Positions 15,228 to 23,385 of a DNA stretch of 33,962 bases are shown here, piece after piece (positions within the stretch are counted from its first letter, which is position 1; each line of letters begins with the position of its first letter). A program made the position numbers and the translations under genes. This DNA is from CAZJYI01 sp964550025 (GTDB lineage: Bacteria; Verrucomicrobiota; Kiritimatiellia; UBA8416; CAYOBW01), in NCBI GenBank assembly GCA_964550025.1, contig CAZJYI010000127.1, positions 1 through 33,962 on the forward strand. Reading direction: 5' to 3'. The notes under the pieces are model-generated. The model had not been told where the DNA came from, searched no databases, and was given only the letters and a program-made list of their open reading frames with translations.

Positions 15228-15410
15228 ATGGCGGTACCCAAGAGAAAGAAATCCAAGAACAGAGTGCGTTCGCGAAAGGCGGCGCGCAAGACCAAGGTGG
15301 CGGCCGCCAAGGCCTGCCCCGAGTGTGGCGCCCCACATCAGCCCCACAGGGTCTGCCCCTCGTGCGGATACTACCGCAATCGCCAGGTGATTACCGTAGA
15401 AGCGGAATAG
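15228..15410 (+). CDS. rpmF: 50S ribosomal protein L32
   Basis: This 60-residue protein starts MAVPKRKKSKNRVRSRKA and has two intact CxxC pairs (ACPECGAP and VCPSCGYY), so it is the zinc-binding form of L32. AAGGAG precedes the ATG. It sits between yceD and plsX, the classic arrangement that couples ribosome synthesis to phospholipid synthesis. Confidence 0.97.
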   Translation: MAVPKRKKSKNRVRSRKAARKTKVAAAKACPECGAPHQPHRVCPSCGYYRNRQVITVEAE

Positions 15411-15413
15411 ACC

Positions 15414-16421
15414 ATGCGGATCGCCGTTGATGCGATGGGCGGGGACCTTGCCCCGCGCGAAACCGTGCGGGGAGCGGCCCAGGCGGCCGCGTCTCTTCCA
15501 TCCGTGTCTAAGGTGTTTCTGGTGGGCGATGAGAAGGCGATCGGGCGGGAGCTCGACGGTATTCCATCCCCGTCCGACAAGCTCGAAGTGCGGCACGCCT
15601 CCGAGGTAGTGGGCATGGACGAGACGCCGGCTCAGGCCGTGCGGCGCAAGCGCGACTCGTCCATCGGGCGGGCCGTGGATATGGTCAAGAGCGGGGAAGC
15701 CGATGCCGTCGTCTCCGCGGGCAACACGGGCGCCGTGGTGGTGGCGGCGACGCTAAAGCTGCGTACGCTGCAGGGCGTCGAAAGACCTTCGATCGCGGCG
15801 ATCATGCCCACGAGGGACCGGCCTTTCGTGCTGATCGACGCGGGAGCCAATATCGACTGCAATCCAGCCCTGCTGGCGCAGTTCGCCGCCATGGGCAGCG
15901 TGTACTCCCGCGTGATTCTCGGCCAGGCCGATCCCGTGGTGGGCCTGCTCAGCATTGGTGGCGAAGAGATCAAGGGTAACGAGACGACGAAGGAGACCCT
16001 CAAGCTGTTGAACCAGTCCCGCCTGAACTTCTGCGGCAACGTGGAGGGGCACGACCTGTTCGAGGGAGAGACCGATGTCGTCGTCTGCGACGGCTTTGTG
16101 GGCAACATAGTGCTGAAGACAAGCGAGAGTCTTGCGAGCGCCATCGGCCACTGGATGAAAGACGAGTTCCGGCGCAATCCCATCCGGCTCCTCGGCGTGG
16201 CCCTTCTGGGCGGTGCCGTCCGGGCGATGAAGCGGCGGATGGACCCGGAGATGTACGGCGGAGCGCCTCTGCTGGGGGTCAACGGTGTCTGCATCATTAC
16301 GCACGGGGCTTCGTCGCGCCGCGCCATTTTCCACGCTATTCGGGTTGCCACCGATTCGGTACACCACCACCTTAACGAAGAGATAGTTGCCGAGATCGCG
16401 GCATTGGGTGAGATGACATGA
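15414..16421 (+). CDS. plsX: Phosphate acyltransferase PlsX
   Basis: The 335-residue enzyme makes acyl-phosphate from acyl-ACP, which PlsY then uses for phosphatidic acid. Seen: MRIAVDAMGGDLAPRETVRG, the run from GEADAVVSAGNTGA, LIDAGANIDCNP, LLSIGGEEIKGN, NFCGNVEGHDLF and VVCDGFVGNIVLKT, all standard PlsX landmarks. It begins 3 nt after the rpmF stop codon and overlaps fabH by 4 nt, so rpmF-plsX-fabH are tightly coupled. Confidence 0.97.
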   Translation: MRIAVDAMGGDLAPRETVRGAAQAAASLPSVSKVFLVGDEKAIGRELDGIPSPSDKLEVRHASEVVGMDETPAQAVRRKRDSSIGRAVDMVKSGEADAVVSAGNTGAVVVAATLKLRTLQGVERPSIAAIMPTRDRPFVLIDAGANIDCNPALLAQFAAMGSVYSRVILGQADPVVGLLSIGGEEIKGNETTKETLKLLNQSRLNFCGNVEGHDLFEGETDVVVCDGFVGNIVLKTSESLASAIGHWMKDEFRRNPIRLLGVALLGGAVRAMKRRMDPEMYGGAPLLGVNGVCIITHGASSRRAIFHAIRVATDSVHHHLNEEIVAEIAALGEMT

Positions 16422-17419
16422 GCGATACAGACCAGAGCACCGGCGGGGTTGCCATTATCGGCACCGGATCGTATCTGCCCGAGAGGATCCTCTCGAACCG
16501 GCATCTAGAGACAATGGTCGACACGTCCGACGAGTGGATTCGCACGCGGACGGGGATCGGGGAGCGGCACATCGCGGCCGAAGATGAAGCTCCCTCGGAC
16601 ATGGCCGCTGTCGCCGCGCGGCGCGCGCTCGAGGCGGCCGGCGTCGGCGTGGAAGAGCTCGACTTGATCATCGTGGGGACGTGCACCCCGGACATGCATT
16701 TTCCGAACACGGCCTGTTTCGTTCAGAAGGCAATTGGCGCCGCCAACGCGTTCTGCTTCGATATCGAGGCGGCCTGCTCCGGCTTCCTCTACGCCATGGA
16801 GACGGCACGCAACTTCATCGTGTCGGGCGGCATCAAGACGGCCCTGATCATCGGTGCGGAGAAGCTGAGTGCTTTCGTTGACTGGGAGGATCGCGCCACG
16901 TGCGTGCTGTTCGGCGACGGTGCGGGCGCCGCCGTGCTGCGTGTGGCAGAGGGGCGTCGTGGAATCCTCTCCTGCGCGATGGGTTCCGACGGAGCGCTGG
17001 GCGACCTTTTGAAGGTTCCCGCCGGTGGCAGCCGTCAACCGGCCAGCCATCACACCATCGACGAGCGGGGCCACTATATCAAGATGACGGGTAAGAAAGT
17101 CTTTGTGCATGCCGTGCGGTGCATGTGCGAGGCGGGAAGACAGGCCCTGGCCAAGGCCGGATTGACGGTTGAAGATGTCGATTGGGTCGTTCCTCACCAG
17201 GCGAACATGCGCATCATCCGGGCCATCTCGGACCGTCTGGGTGTCCCGTTGGATCGTTTCCACAACAACCTCGAGCGGGTGGGCAATACGTCGGCGGCCT
17301 CCGTGCCGCTGGCCCTCGACGAAGCCGTGCGCGACGGCCGTATCAAGAAGGGCGACATCATCCTCTCCATCGTGTTCGGCAGCGGGTTTACCTGGGGCGC
17401 GATGGTGCTGGAGTGGTGA
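16418..17419 (+). CDS. fabH: 3-oxoacyl-ACP synthase III (KAS III)
   Basis: The 333-residue condensing enzyme starts fatty-acid synthesis by joining acetyl-CoA to malonyl-ACP. The Cys-His-Asn triad is present: C120 in DIEAACSGFLYA, His in VPHQANMRII, and Asn in ERVGNTSAASVP. The glycine-rich end (FGSGFTWGAMVLEW) is normal. The start overlaps plsX (ATGA). A 160-nt heptad array follows it before fabD. Confidence 0.97.
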   Translation: MSDTDQSTGGVAIIGTGSYLPERILSNRHLETMVDTSDEWIRTRTGIGERHIAAEDEAPSDMAAVAARRALEAAGVGVEELDLIIVGTCTPDMHFPNTACFVQKAIGAANAFCFDIEAACSGFLYAMETARNFIVSGGIKTALIIGAEKLSAFVDWEDRATCVLFGDGAGAAVLRVAEGRRGILSCAMGSDGALGDLLKVPAGGSRQPASHHTIDERGHYIKMTGKKVFVHAVRCMCEAGRQALAKAGLTVEDVDWVVPHQANMRIIRAISDRLGVPLDRFHNNLERVGNTSAASVPLALDEAVRDGRIKKGDIILSIVFGSGFTWGAMVLEW

Positions 17420-17437
17420 GGAGAGGGTGCGGACTCT

Positions 17438-17598
<161 letters not shown>

Positions 17599-17638
17599 GG
17601 GAAGACGGGACGGGGAGTCCCGGTTGCGGGAGGAATCT

Positions 17639-18568
17639 ATGAGCAATCGAGCCATTGTTTTCGCGGGCCAGGGTGCCCAGTTCGTGGGTATGGGGAAGGA
17701 CCTGGCCGAAGCCTACCCGGAGTGCAAGGACCTGTTCGACCGGGCAGACGAGGCTCTCGGGTACTCGCTTTCGCGCATCTGTTTCGAGGGCCCCGAGGAG
17801 GAGTTGACCAGGTCGAATCACTGTCAGCCAGGGATCTTTGTGACGAGCGTGGCCTGCCATACGGCGCTGAAGCTCCGTGCGGGCGAACTGGAGCCGCGGG
17901 GGACGGCGGGGCTGAGCCTCGGCGAGTGGACCGCACTGTACGTGGCGGGGGCGCTGAGCTTTGAGGATACGCTGCGCGTGCTGGAGGCCCGCGGCCGCTT
18001 CATGCAGGATGCCTGCGAGGCTCGCGACGGCACCATGGTCAGCGTGATTGGCCTGCCCATGGACAGGCTGCAGGAGATCTGCGAAGTGACGGGCGTGGAG
18101 ATTGCCAACCTGAATTCGTCGGCGCAGACGGTGCTTTCCGGTGAACGCGCCGGCATCGAGGAGGCCAAGCGCATCGCCGACGAGGCGGGCGCCAAGCGCA
18201 CGATCGTTCTCAACGTGGCCGGGGCCTTCCACTCGTCGCTGATGCAGCCCGCCGCCGACCGCCTCAAGGAGGTGCTCGACAATGTCTCGATCCAGACTCC
18301 CGCTATCCCCGTTGTGGCCAACGTGACGGGCTTGCCCCACGGCGATCCCGATGCCATTCGCGCGGCGATGCTCAAGCAGGTCACCTGCTCCGTACGCTGG
18401 CTGACCGGCATCGAGTGGTTCCAGCAGAACGCTGTGACCAGCTACATCGAATGCGGTCCCGGCAAGGTCCTCTCGGGGTTGATCAAGCGCATTGACAGAA
18501 GTGCGGAGCTTCTCGGCGTGCAGGGCTGCGAGACGCTGGAGAAGACGGTTGAGGCGTTGGGGAAGTGA
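17639..18568 (+). CDS. fabD: Malonyl-CoA:ACP transacylase
   Basis: The 309-residue enzyme loads malonyl groups onto ACP. It has VFAGQGAQFVGMG, the nucleophile S93 in GLSLGEWTAL (many homologues read GHSLGEY), and the active-site His in NVAGAFHSSLM. The start at 17639 has GGGAGGA 4 nt upstream and matches the family; the frame is open to 17597 but without support. The TGA stop falls inside the first, imperfect heptad of the following array. Confidence 0.96.
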   Translation: MSNRAIVFAGQGAQFVGMGKDLAEAYPECKDLFDRADEALGYSLSRICFEGPEEELTRSNHCQPGIFVTSVACHTALKLRAGELEPRGTAGLSLGEWTALYVAGALSFEDTLRVLEARGRFMQDACEARDGTMVSVIGLPMDRLQEICEVTGVEIANLNSSAQTVLSGERAGIEEAKRIADEAGAKRTIVLNVAGAFHSSLMQPAADRLKEVLDNVSIQTPAIPVVANVTGLPHGDPDAIRAAMLKQVTCSVRWLTGIEWFQQNAVTSYIECGPGKVLSGLIKRIDRSAELLGVQGCETLEKTVEALGK

Positions 18569-18654
18569 CCAGTGATCAGTGACCAGTGACCAGTGATCAG
18601 TTGGGAACACGACACACCGGCGACTGATCACTGATGACCGATCACTGATTACTA
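18563..18654. repeat. Heptad array CAGTGAY with inverted second half, between fabD and fabG
   Basis: Direct units AAGTGAC (containing the fabD stop), CAGTGAT, CAGTGAC, CAGTGAC, CAGTGAT and CAGTTGG fill 18563-18604. After 15 nt the inverted units GCGACTG, ATCACTG, ATGACCG, ATCACTG and ATTACTA fill 18620-18654. The two halves can pair as a long stem. Confidence 0.9.
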
Positions 18655-18699
18655 CCGACAGGGGGACGACCCGGGGACGAATCTGCAAGGAGAAAGAGA

Positions 18700-19443
18700 A
18701 TGGGTGCACTAGAAGGAAAGGTGGCGATTGTCACCGGGGCCGCGCGGGGTATCGGACGCGCCATCGCCGAGGAACTGGCAGCCGAGGGCGCCGACCTCGC
18801 GCTGTGCGACCTCGAGGAGGAATGGCTGGCGGACACCGCCGCCGCCGTGCAGTCCAAGGGGCGCAACGCGCTGTGTCTTGCGGTTGACGTCAGCAACGGC
18901 GAACAGGTTGCCGAGGCTGTATCGCAGGTTGTGAAGACGTGCGGCAAACTCGACATCGTGGTCAACAACGCCGGGATCACCAAGGACACGTTCCTGGCCC
19001 GCATGTCCGAAGCGGATTGGGATGCCGTGCTCTCCGTCAACCTGAAAGGGACCTTCCTTTTCTGCAAGGCGGCCGGCCGCCCGATGATGAAACAGCGGGG
19101 CGGAGCGATCGTCAATATCGCGTCAATTATTGGCTTGATAGGGAATGCGGGACAGTGTAATTATGCGGCATCCAAGGCGGGGGTAATCGCTTTGACCAAG
19201 TCCGTTGCGAAGGAACTGGCTTCGCGCGGAGTGCGGGTCAACGCGGTGGCTCCCGGGTTCATAGAGACGAAGATGACGGAAGCGTTGCCGGAGGATATCC
19301 GTGCCAAGATGCTGGAGGTGATTCCCGCCAGGCGATTCGGGACGCCCCGCGATGTGGCCAGGGCGGTGGTTTTTCTGGCGAGCGATGAGTCGTCGTACAT
19401 GACGGGTCAGGTACTGACCGTCAGCGGCGGTATGGTGATGTAG
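18700..19443 (+). CDS. fabG: 3-oxoacyl-ACP reductase
   Basis: The 247-residue short-chain dehydrogenase reduces 3-oxoacyl-ACP with NADPH. It shows the nucleotide-binding IVTGAARGIGRAIAEEL, the structural NNAGIT, and the catalytic Ser, Tyr and Lys around IASIIGLIGNAGQ and CNYAASKAG, then VAPGFIETKM and YMTGQVLTVSGGMVM. AAGGAG precedes the ATG. Its place between fabD and acpP makes the fatty-acid role secure. Confidence 0.97.
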   Translation: MGALEGKVAIVTGAARGIGRAIAEELAAEGADLALCDLEEEWLADTAAAVQSKGRNALCLAVDVSNGEQVAEAVSQVVKTCGKLDIVVNNAGITKDTFLARMSEADWDAVLSVNLKGTFLFCKAAGRPMMKQRGGAIVNIASIIGLIGNAGQCNYAASKAGVIALTKSVAKELASRGVRVNAVAPGFIETKMTEALPEDIRAKMLEVIPARRFGTPRDVARAVVFLASDESSYMTGQVLTVSGGMVM

Positions 19444-19508
19444 AAACGGAACGGCGGGCGCGTGCTGGCCGTTCCCGAAGAAGATCAAGGAAGCAAGGAG
19501 AAGATATC

Positions 19509-19748
19509 ATGGCCCTTGAAGAAAAAGTCAAAGAGATCATCGTCGAGCAGCTTGGTGTGAACGCGGACCAGGTGACGTCCGAGGCCTCATTCATCGAGGA
19601 TTTGGGTGCGGATTCGCTGGATACCGTTGAGCTGGTGATGGCATTTGAGGAAGAGTTCGGCGCCGAGATTCCCGACGAGGATGCTGAGAAGTTGACAACC
19701 GTTGGCGCTGTTCTCGAGTACCTCAAGGGCAAGGGTTTGGATGCCTAG
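19509..19748 (+). CDS. acpP: Acyl carrier protein
   Basis: The 79-residue acidic protein carries growing acyl chains on a phosphopantetheine attached to S36 in the motif GADSLDTVELVMAFEEEFG. Length and charge are typical. AAGGAG lies upstream of the ATG. A hairpin with a T-rich end follows (19766-19802), which may limit read-through into fabF, so acpP could be made in excess over fabF. Confidence 0.98.
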   Translation: MALEEKVKEIIVEQLGVNADQVTSEASFIEDLGADSLDTVELVMAFEEEFGAEIPDEDAEKLTTVGAVLEYLKGKGLDA

Positions 19749-19765
19749 CGACGTTTGACCATGTA

Positions 19766-19802
19766 GACCGAGGAGGGGCGTGCCATCTCCTCGGTCTTTC
19801 TC
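19766..19802 (+). terminator. Intrinsic terminator or attenuator after acpP
   Basis: GACCGAGGAG (19766-19775) pairs perfectly with CTCCTCGGTC (19787-19796) around an 11-nt loop, followed by TTTCTCT. This is the only hairpin in the window with a T-rich tail. A smaller perfect hairpin, GTGCGC/GCGCAC with a 3-nt loop, follows at 19806-19820. Confidence 0.7.
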
Positions 19803-19842
19803 TATGTGCGCGTAGCGCACGCAGCTCGGACGAGACGCCATC

Positions 19843-21081
19843 ATGAAGAGAGTCGTCATAACCGGAATGGGGGTGGTTTCCCCCCTGGGGTGCGACATCG
19901 GCACCTTTTGGGACCGGCTGACCGCGGGGCAGTCCGGTATCAGTTTGATTGACAAGTTCGACACGACCGACCACGGGGTCAAGATTGCCGGTCAGGTCGC
20001 GGATTTCGACGCGGATCCCTACATGGACTCCAAGGAGCAGCGGCGCGTCGACGAATTCTGCCGGTTCGCCATCGTCGCGTCCCAGTTGGCCGTCGACGAT
20101 TCCGGTCTTCAGCTCGATGCCGAGGACCTGGACCGAATCGGCGTGATAGCCGGGTCGGGAATCGGCGGACTGCAGACCCTTGAAACGCAGCACAGCGTCA
20201 TGTTGAAACGAGGGCCGCGGCGCTGTTCGCCGTTCATGATTCCCCAGATGATCACCAACATGGCTGCCGGCATGATCGGCATTCGCCATGGCTTCAGGGG
20301 GCCGAACTATGCCGTGGTTTCCGCCTGTGCTTCGGCCGCGCACTGCATCGGCGAAGGGATGAACGTTATTCGTCGCGGCGATGCAGACGTGATCCTGGCG
20401 GGCGGGTCCGAATCGTCCGTTTCACCGCTCGGGATTGCCGGCTTCAACTCGATGAAGGCGCTCAGCACGCGCAACGACGAGCCGGAGAAGGCCAGCCGGC
20501 CGTTTGACGCCGAACGCGACGGGTTCGTGATGGGGGAAGGCAGCGCCATCGTCATCCTGGAGGACCTCGAGCGTGCCAGGGCGCGCGGCGCCACGATCTA
20601 CTGCGAGGTCGGCGGTTTCGGCATGACTTGCGACGCGTACCACATGACGGCCCCGGCCGAGACCGGCGAAGGCGCGGCGCGGGCGATGAAACTGGCGGTT
20701 GCCGATGCGGGCCTGAACCCGGAAGACGTTGACTACATCAACGCCCACGGGACCAGCACCCCGTTGAACGACAAGATCGAGACACGGGCCATCAAGACGG
20801 CGCTGGGCGAGGACAACGCCCGCAAGGTCATGATCAGTTCATCGAAGTCGATGACGGGCCATATGCTCGGAGCCGCCGGCGGGATTGAGAGCGTGGCGTG
20901 CGCCCTGGCGATCCACAGGGGCGTCGTCCCGCCGACGATCAACCAGGAGAACCCGGACCCCGACTGCGACCTTGACTACGTGCCGAACACGGCGCGCGAG
21001 GCCGATGTCAGCGTTTGCCTGAACAACTCCCTGGGGTTCGGTGGCCACAACGCCTGCCTGCTGTTCAAGAAGGCGGAGTGA
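19843..21081 (+). CDS. fabF: 3-oxoacyl-ACP synthase II (KAS II)
   Basis: The 412-residue enzyme elongates acyl-ACP with malonyl-ACP. The Cys-His-His triad is present: C162 in VVSACASAAHCIGEG, His in NAHGTSTPLNDKIE, and His in SMTGHMLGAAGG. It begins MKRVVITGMGVVSPLG and ends NNSLGFGGHNACLLF, as usual. FabF rather than FabB is indicated by length and overall pattern. It ends the fab cluster; the next gene is convergent. Confidence 0.97.
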   Translation: MKRVVITGMGVVSPLGCDIGTFWDRLTAGQSGISLIDKFDTTDHGVKIAGQVADFDADPYMDSKEQRRVDEFCRFAIVASQLAVDDSGLQLDAEDLDRIGVIAGSGIGGLQTLETQHSVMLKRGPRRCSPFMIPQMITNMAAGMIGIRHGFRGPNYAVVSACASAAHCIGEGMNVIRRGDADVILAGGSESSVSPLGIAGFNSMKALSTRNDEPEKASRPFDAERDGFVMGEGSAIVILEDLERARARGATIYCEVGGFGMTCDAYHMTAPAETGEGAARAMKLAVADAGLNPEDVDYINAHGTSTPLNDKIETRAIKTALGEDNARKVMISSSKSMTGHMLGAAGGIESVACALAIHRGVVPPTINQENPDPDCDLDYVPNTAREADVSVCLNNSLGFGGHNACLLFKKAE

Positions 21082-21138
21082 GACAGAGACGACTCTGTGC
21101 GAGGGAGAGAGGGCTGAAGGCCCGCCGCAGGCCAGCGA

Positions 21139-21299
21139 AGGGCGAAGCCCTGGGAAGACCCGAACGAGACCGGATCGAGGGCTGAAGGCCCGACACAATC
21201 CCTCCCCGCGGAACCTGTGTCGGGCTTTCAGCCCTTGGATTCGGTGTTCCTGGCGTTCTGCCCCCAGCCCTGCCGGGCTGGGCTGGCCCGTGTCGGGCC
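21139..21299. repeat. Run of perfect short-loop hairpins between convergent fabF and the CsgG-like gene
   Basis: The largest hairpin has 20-nt arms at 21178-21197 and 21216-21235 (one G-T pair) around an 18-nt loop; each arm contains GGGCTGAAGGCCCG or its complement, and a further copy of GGGCTGAAGGCCCG stands alone at 21111-21124. Others are AGGGC/GCCCT (21139-21151, loop GAA), CCCAGCCC/GGGCTGGG (21263-21282, loop TGCC) and GGCCCG/CGGGCC (21285-21299, loop TGT). There is no T run. They may act as two-way transcription barriers or as REP-like elements. Confidence 0.75.
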
Positions 21300-21316
21300 G
21301 TGGGCCCTCGCAAGCC

Positions 21317-22258
21317 CTACTGCGCCGCCGGAAAGATCGTCATCCCCTTTTGCAGCTTGTCCTCGCCGGTCAATGCCTCGCAGTAGGCGATCTTCTCCTT
21401 CACCTGCGTGACCTTCAGCGTTCCGGCCAGGGTCATCTCGCTGTCGAGTACCTCGCCCGTGTCGGGATCGACGATCTCTTCGATCTCTCCCGCCGCGAAC
21501 ACGTGTCCAACCTGGACGCCTTCGCGCGTGCCGCGATTGATGATGATCTTGCCGGGCTTGGCGAGAACGATCGTGCCTTCCCACTGGATGTTCTCGAGCT
21601 GCTTCACGAGGAACTCGACGCCCTGCGCGATAGCGTGCTCACACGCCTTGCCGACATTGTCCTTCTTGAACGTGTTGATGTCGCCGGACACGCCGGGCAG
21701 ACCGGGAACCGGCGGGGCGGCGAAACCGACGGACATGCCGCGCTTTGTGGATTCCCCGACGACTTTCGTGCTCGCCTTGACCTGTCCTGTCTCCGAATCG
21801 ACGAGGTACATGGTAATGTTGACCTGGCCCTTGCTGCCTCTACCGCCGAACGACAGCCCGCGTATGCGGATCCTGCCCCCGCCGCCTTCCGTCTGGGACT
21901 CGACGTGTGTGATGGAGCCGCGGACCAGCAGCTGGGCCGGTGTCATGCGTCCCACTTTCGGGGCTTTCTTGCCGCCTGCCACTCTGCCCGAAGCCGCGAA
22001 GTCCTGCTCGGCCATCGCCGCCCCGCGCATCTCGCTGTCCCCAAGAACGATGAAGTGCTTGGATTGCTGAAGGGCGTCGGTCAACATGGTGGTGAATGCG
22101 TCCCCGATCTCCCACTTCCCGCGCCAGTTCGCCTCGTTCTTGAACTTCGTGACCGTGATAGTGTAGCGGAGATTCCCCTCGCCCTTGCCGGGCTCCGCGC
22201 CGGCGCCTGCCGTGATGATCCCGATGAGAACCAGACCTGCTGCGATGCGACGTATCAT
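21317..22258 (-). CDS. Exported CsgG/HfaB-like protein with FlgT-type C-terminal domain
   Basis: The 313-residue product starts with a signal peptide (MIRRIAAGLVLIGIITAGAGA, likely cut before EPGKG; no lipobox cysteine). The middle resembles CsgG/HfaB-type periplasmic domains: YTITVTKFKNEANWRG, DAFTTMLTDALQQSKHFIVL, PAQLLVRGSITHVES and MYLVDSETGQV. The last 90 residues (KIIINRGTREGVQVGHVF, then DPDTGEVLDSE) look like the small FlgT C-terminal domain. Such proteins are often outer-membrane or secretion associated, but the missing lipid anchor argues against a curli-type pore. AAGGAGG lies 5 nt before the ATG at 22258. It appears to be a single-gene unit. Confidence 0.75.
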   Translation of the reverse strand: MIRRIAAGLVLIGIITAGAGAEPGKGEGNLRYTITVTKFKNEANWRGKWEIGDAFTTMLTDALQQSKHFIVLGDSEMRGAAMAEQDFAASGRVAGGKKAPKVGRMTPAQLLVRGSITHVESQTEGGGGRIRIRGLSFGGRGSKGQVNITMYLVDSETGQVKASTKVVGESTKRGMSVGFAAPPVPGLPGVSGDINTFKKDNVGKACEHAIAQGVEFLVKQLENIQWEGTIVLAKPGKIIINRGTREGVQVGHVFAAGEIEEIVDPDTGEVLDSEMTLAGTLKVTQVKEKIAYCEALTGEDKLQKGMTIFPAAQ

Positions 22259-22310
22259 GGCTGCCTCCTTTTCCCGTTCCCGGCGGACGCACACCGTCCA
22301 CCATGTATGA

Positions 22311-22340
22311 ATCATAGGAGTTTCCTTGGGGAGAAAGCAA
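22311..22340 (-). promoter_or_regulatory. Possible promoter of the CsgG-like gene
   Basis: On the minus strand TTGCTT (22340-22335), an 18-nt spacer and TATGAT (22316-22311) lie about 53 nt before the ATG. The -10 matches 5 of 6 consensus bases; the -35 matches only 3 of 6. Confidence 0.4.
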
Positions 22341-22512
22341 CCCTTTGTCGATGGCCTGAGCCCACACTGCGAAAGGCCACGCTTTTCTGCGCGGCTCTTC
22401 ACTGTCACCGTTCGATGGACTCGTCGCCGCGGACACATGTCACTACACGGGCGGCCGGAACGGGGTGGTGGTCTGCGTGCGGGGCGAGTAGCAGGCTATT
22501 CAGGGCATAGCG

Positions 22513-23385
22513 CTAGCGAAGAATGCCGTCGATCTCGTCCGGCGACATGCCGCGGGCCGTGAGTCGGGCACGCAATTCATCATCGCGTTCGGCACGTCCT
22601 TCCGCACGTCCCTCGGCAAGACCCTCCATGCGCCCATCAGTTCTGGCTCTGGTCAGAACGTCATTTGTCCACGCCTTCCCGTGCATATGGGCTTCGTAGC
22701 GTTTGCGCTCGTCCTCGTCCATGGTCAGCGTGGCCAGCTTCTCTTTCAGGGCGTCGATCCTGTAAGAACTGAATTCGTCGAGCACCTCTGTATGCTTGAA
22801 CGCGTAGAGCCATTCGTCCAGGTCATCCTCTACCCTATCGGCAAAACTCTTGAGCGGGATGAGGTAGTATTCGGGGAAAACATCTTCATCCAGAGCCGAC
22901 GCGGGCGGTTGTCCTGCGAGATACGGCTCGGCCCCTTCCCGCACCTTCAGAAGGTGCCTGGTATGAATCCCGTGAAACTCGGTGGTGCCGTGGTAGACGT
23001 AGTCGTCCCCCTTTCCGACATCGAAGTAGACGATGCTGATGGAGATTACCTTCTTGACGGCGCCGTACGTCTCGCCGACCTTCAGATTTTCGACAATCAC
23101 CTTGGATGTCCCGTACAGCAATCGTCTGAGAAAGTCCGTCTCTGGGGTGTACTGGATCTCCACGATCACGTGGCAGCCACGGCTGTCTCTCACCATCAGG
23201 TCGACGCGGTTGGCCTTGAGATCCTCCGACGGGCGGTTGCTCTCACTCTCCAACAGCTCCAGGACCGTGATGCGCTCCTTGAGCAGGGCAGAAAGGAACC
23301 CCTCGAGTACATCGAAATTCGCCTTGTCCCGCAAGACGGTTTTGATGGCCCAATCGAAACTCATAATAGCGCGCGGCTTGCCCAT
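22513..23385 (-). CDS. Rpn-family nuclease / PD-(D/E)XK transposase-like protein
   Basis: The 290-residue product has the family opening MGKPRAIMSFDWAIKTVL followed by LRDKANFDVLEGFLSALL, and the nuclease core RVDLMVRDSRGCHVIVEIQY (Asp, then ExQ) near residues 80-105. The Gly/Glu/Arg-rich end (GRMEGLAEGRAEGRAE) with a final SPDEIDGIL is also typical. Relatives promote RecA-independent recombination and were once called transposases; they are usually multi-copy and horizontally mobile. The start at 23385 is chosen by family comparison; the frame stays open to 23862 through an unrelated radical-SAM-like segment and a 12-nt G run. No terminal repeats or target duplication were seen. Confidence 0.85.
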   Translation of the reverse strand: MGKPRAIMSFDWAIKTVLRDKANFDVLEGFLSALLKERITVLELLESESNRPSEDLKANRVDLMVRDSRGCHVIVEIQYTPETDFLRRLLYGTSKVIVENLKVGETYGAVKKVISISIVYFDVGKGDDYVYHGTTEFHGIHTRHLLKVREGAEPYLAGQPPASALDEDVFPEYYLIPLKSFADRVEDDLDEWLYAFKHTEVLDEFSSYRIDALKEKLATLTMDEDERKRYEAHMHGKAWTNDVLTRARTDGRMEGLAEGRAEGRAERDDELRARLTARGMSPDEIDGILR

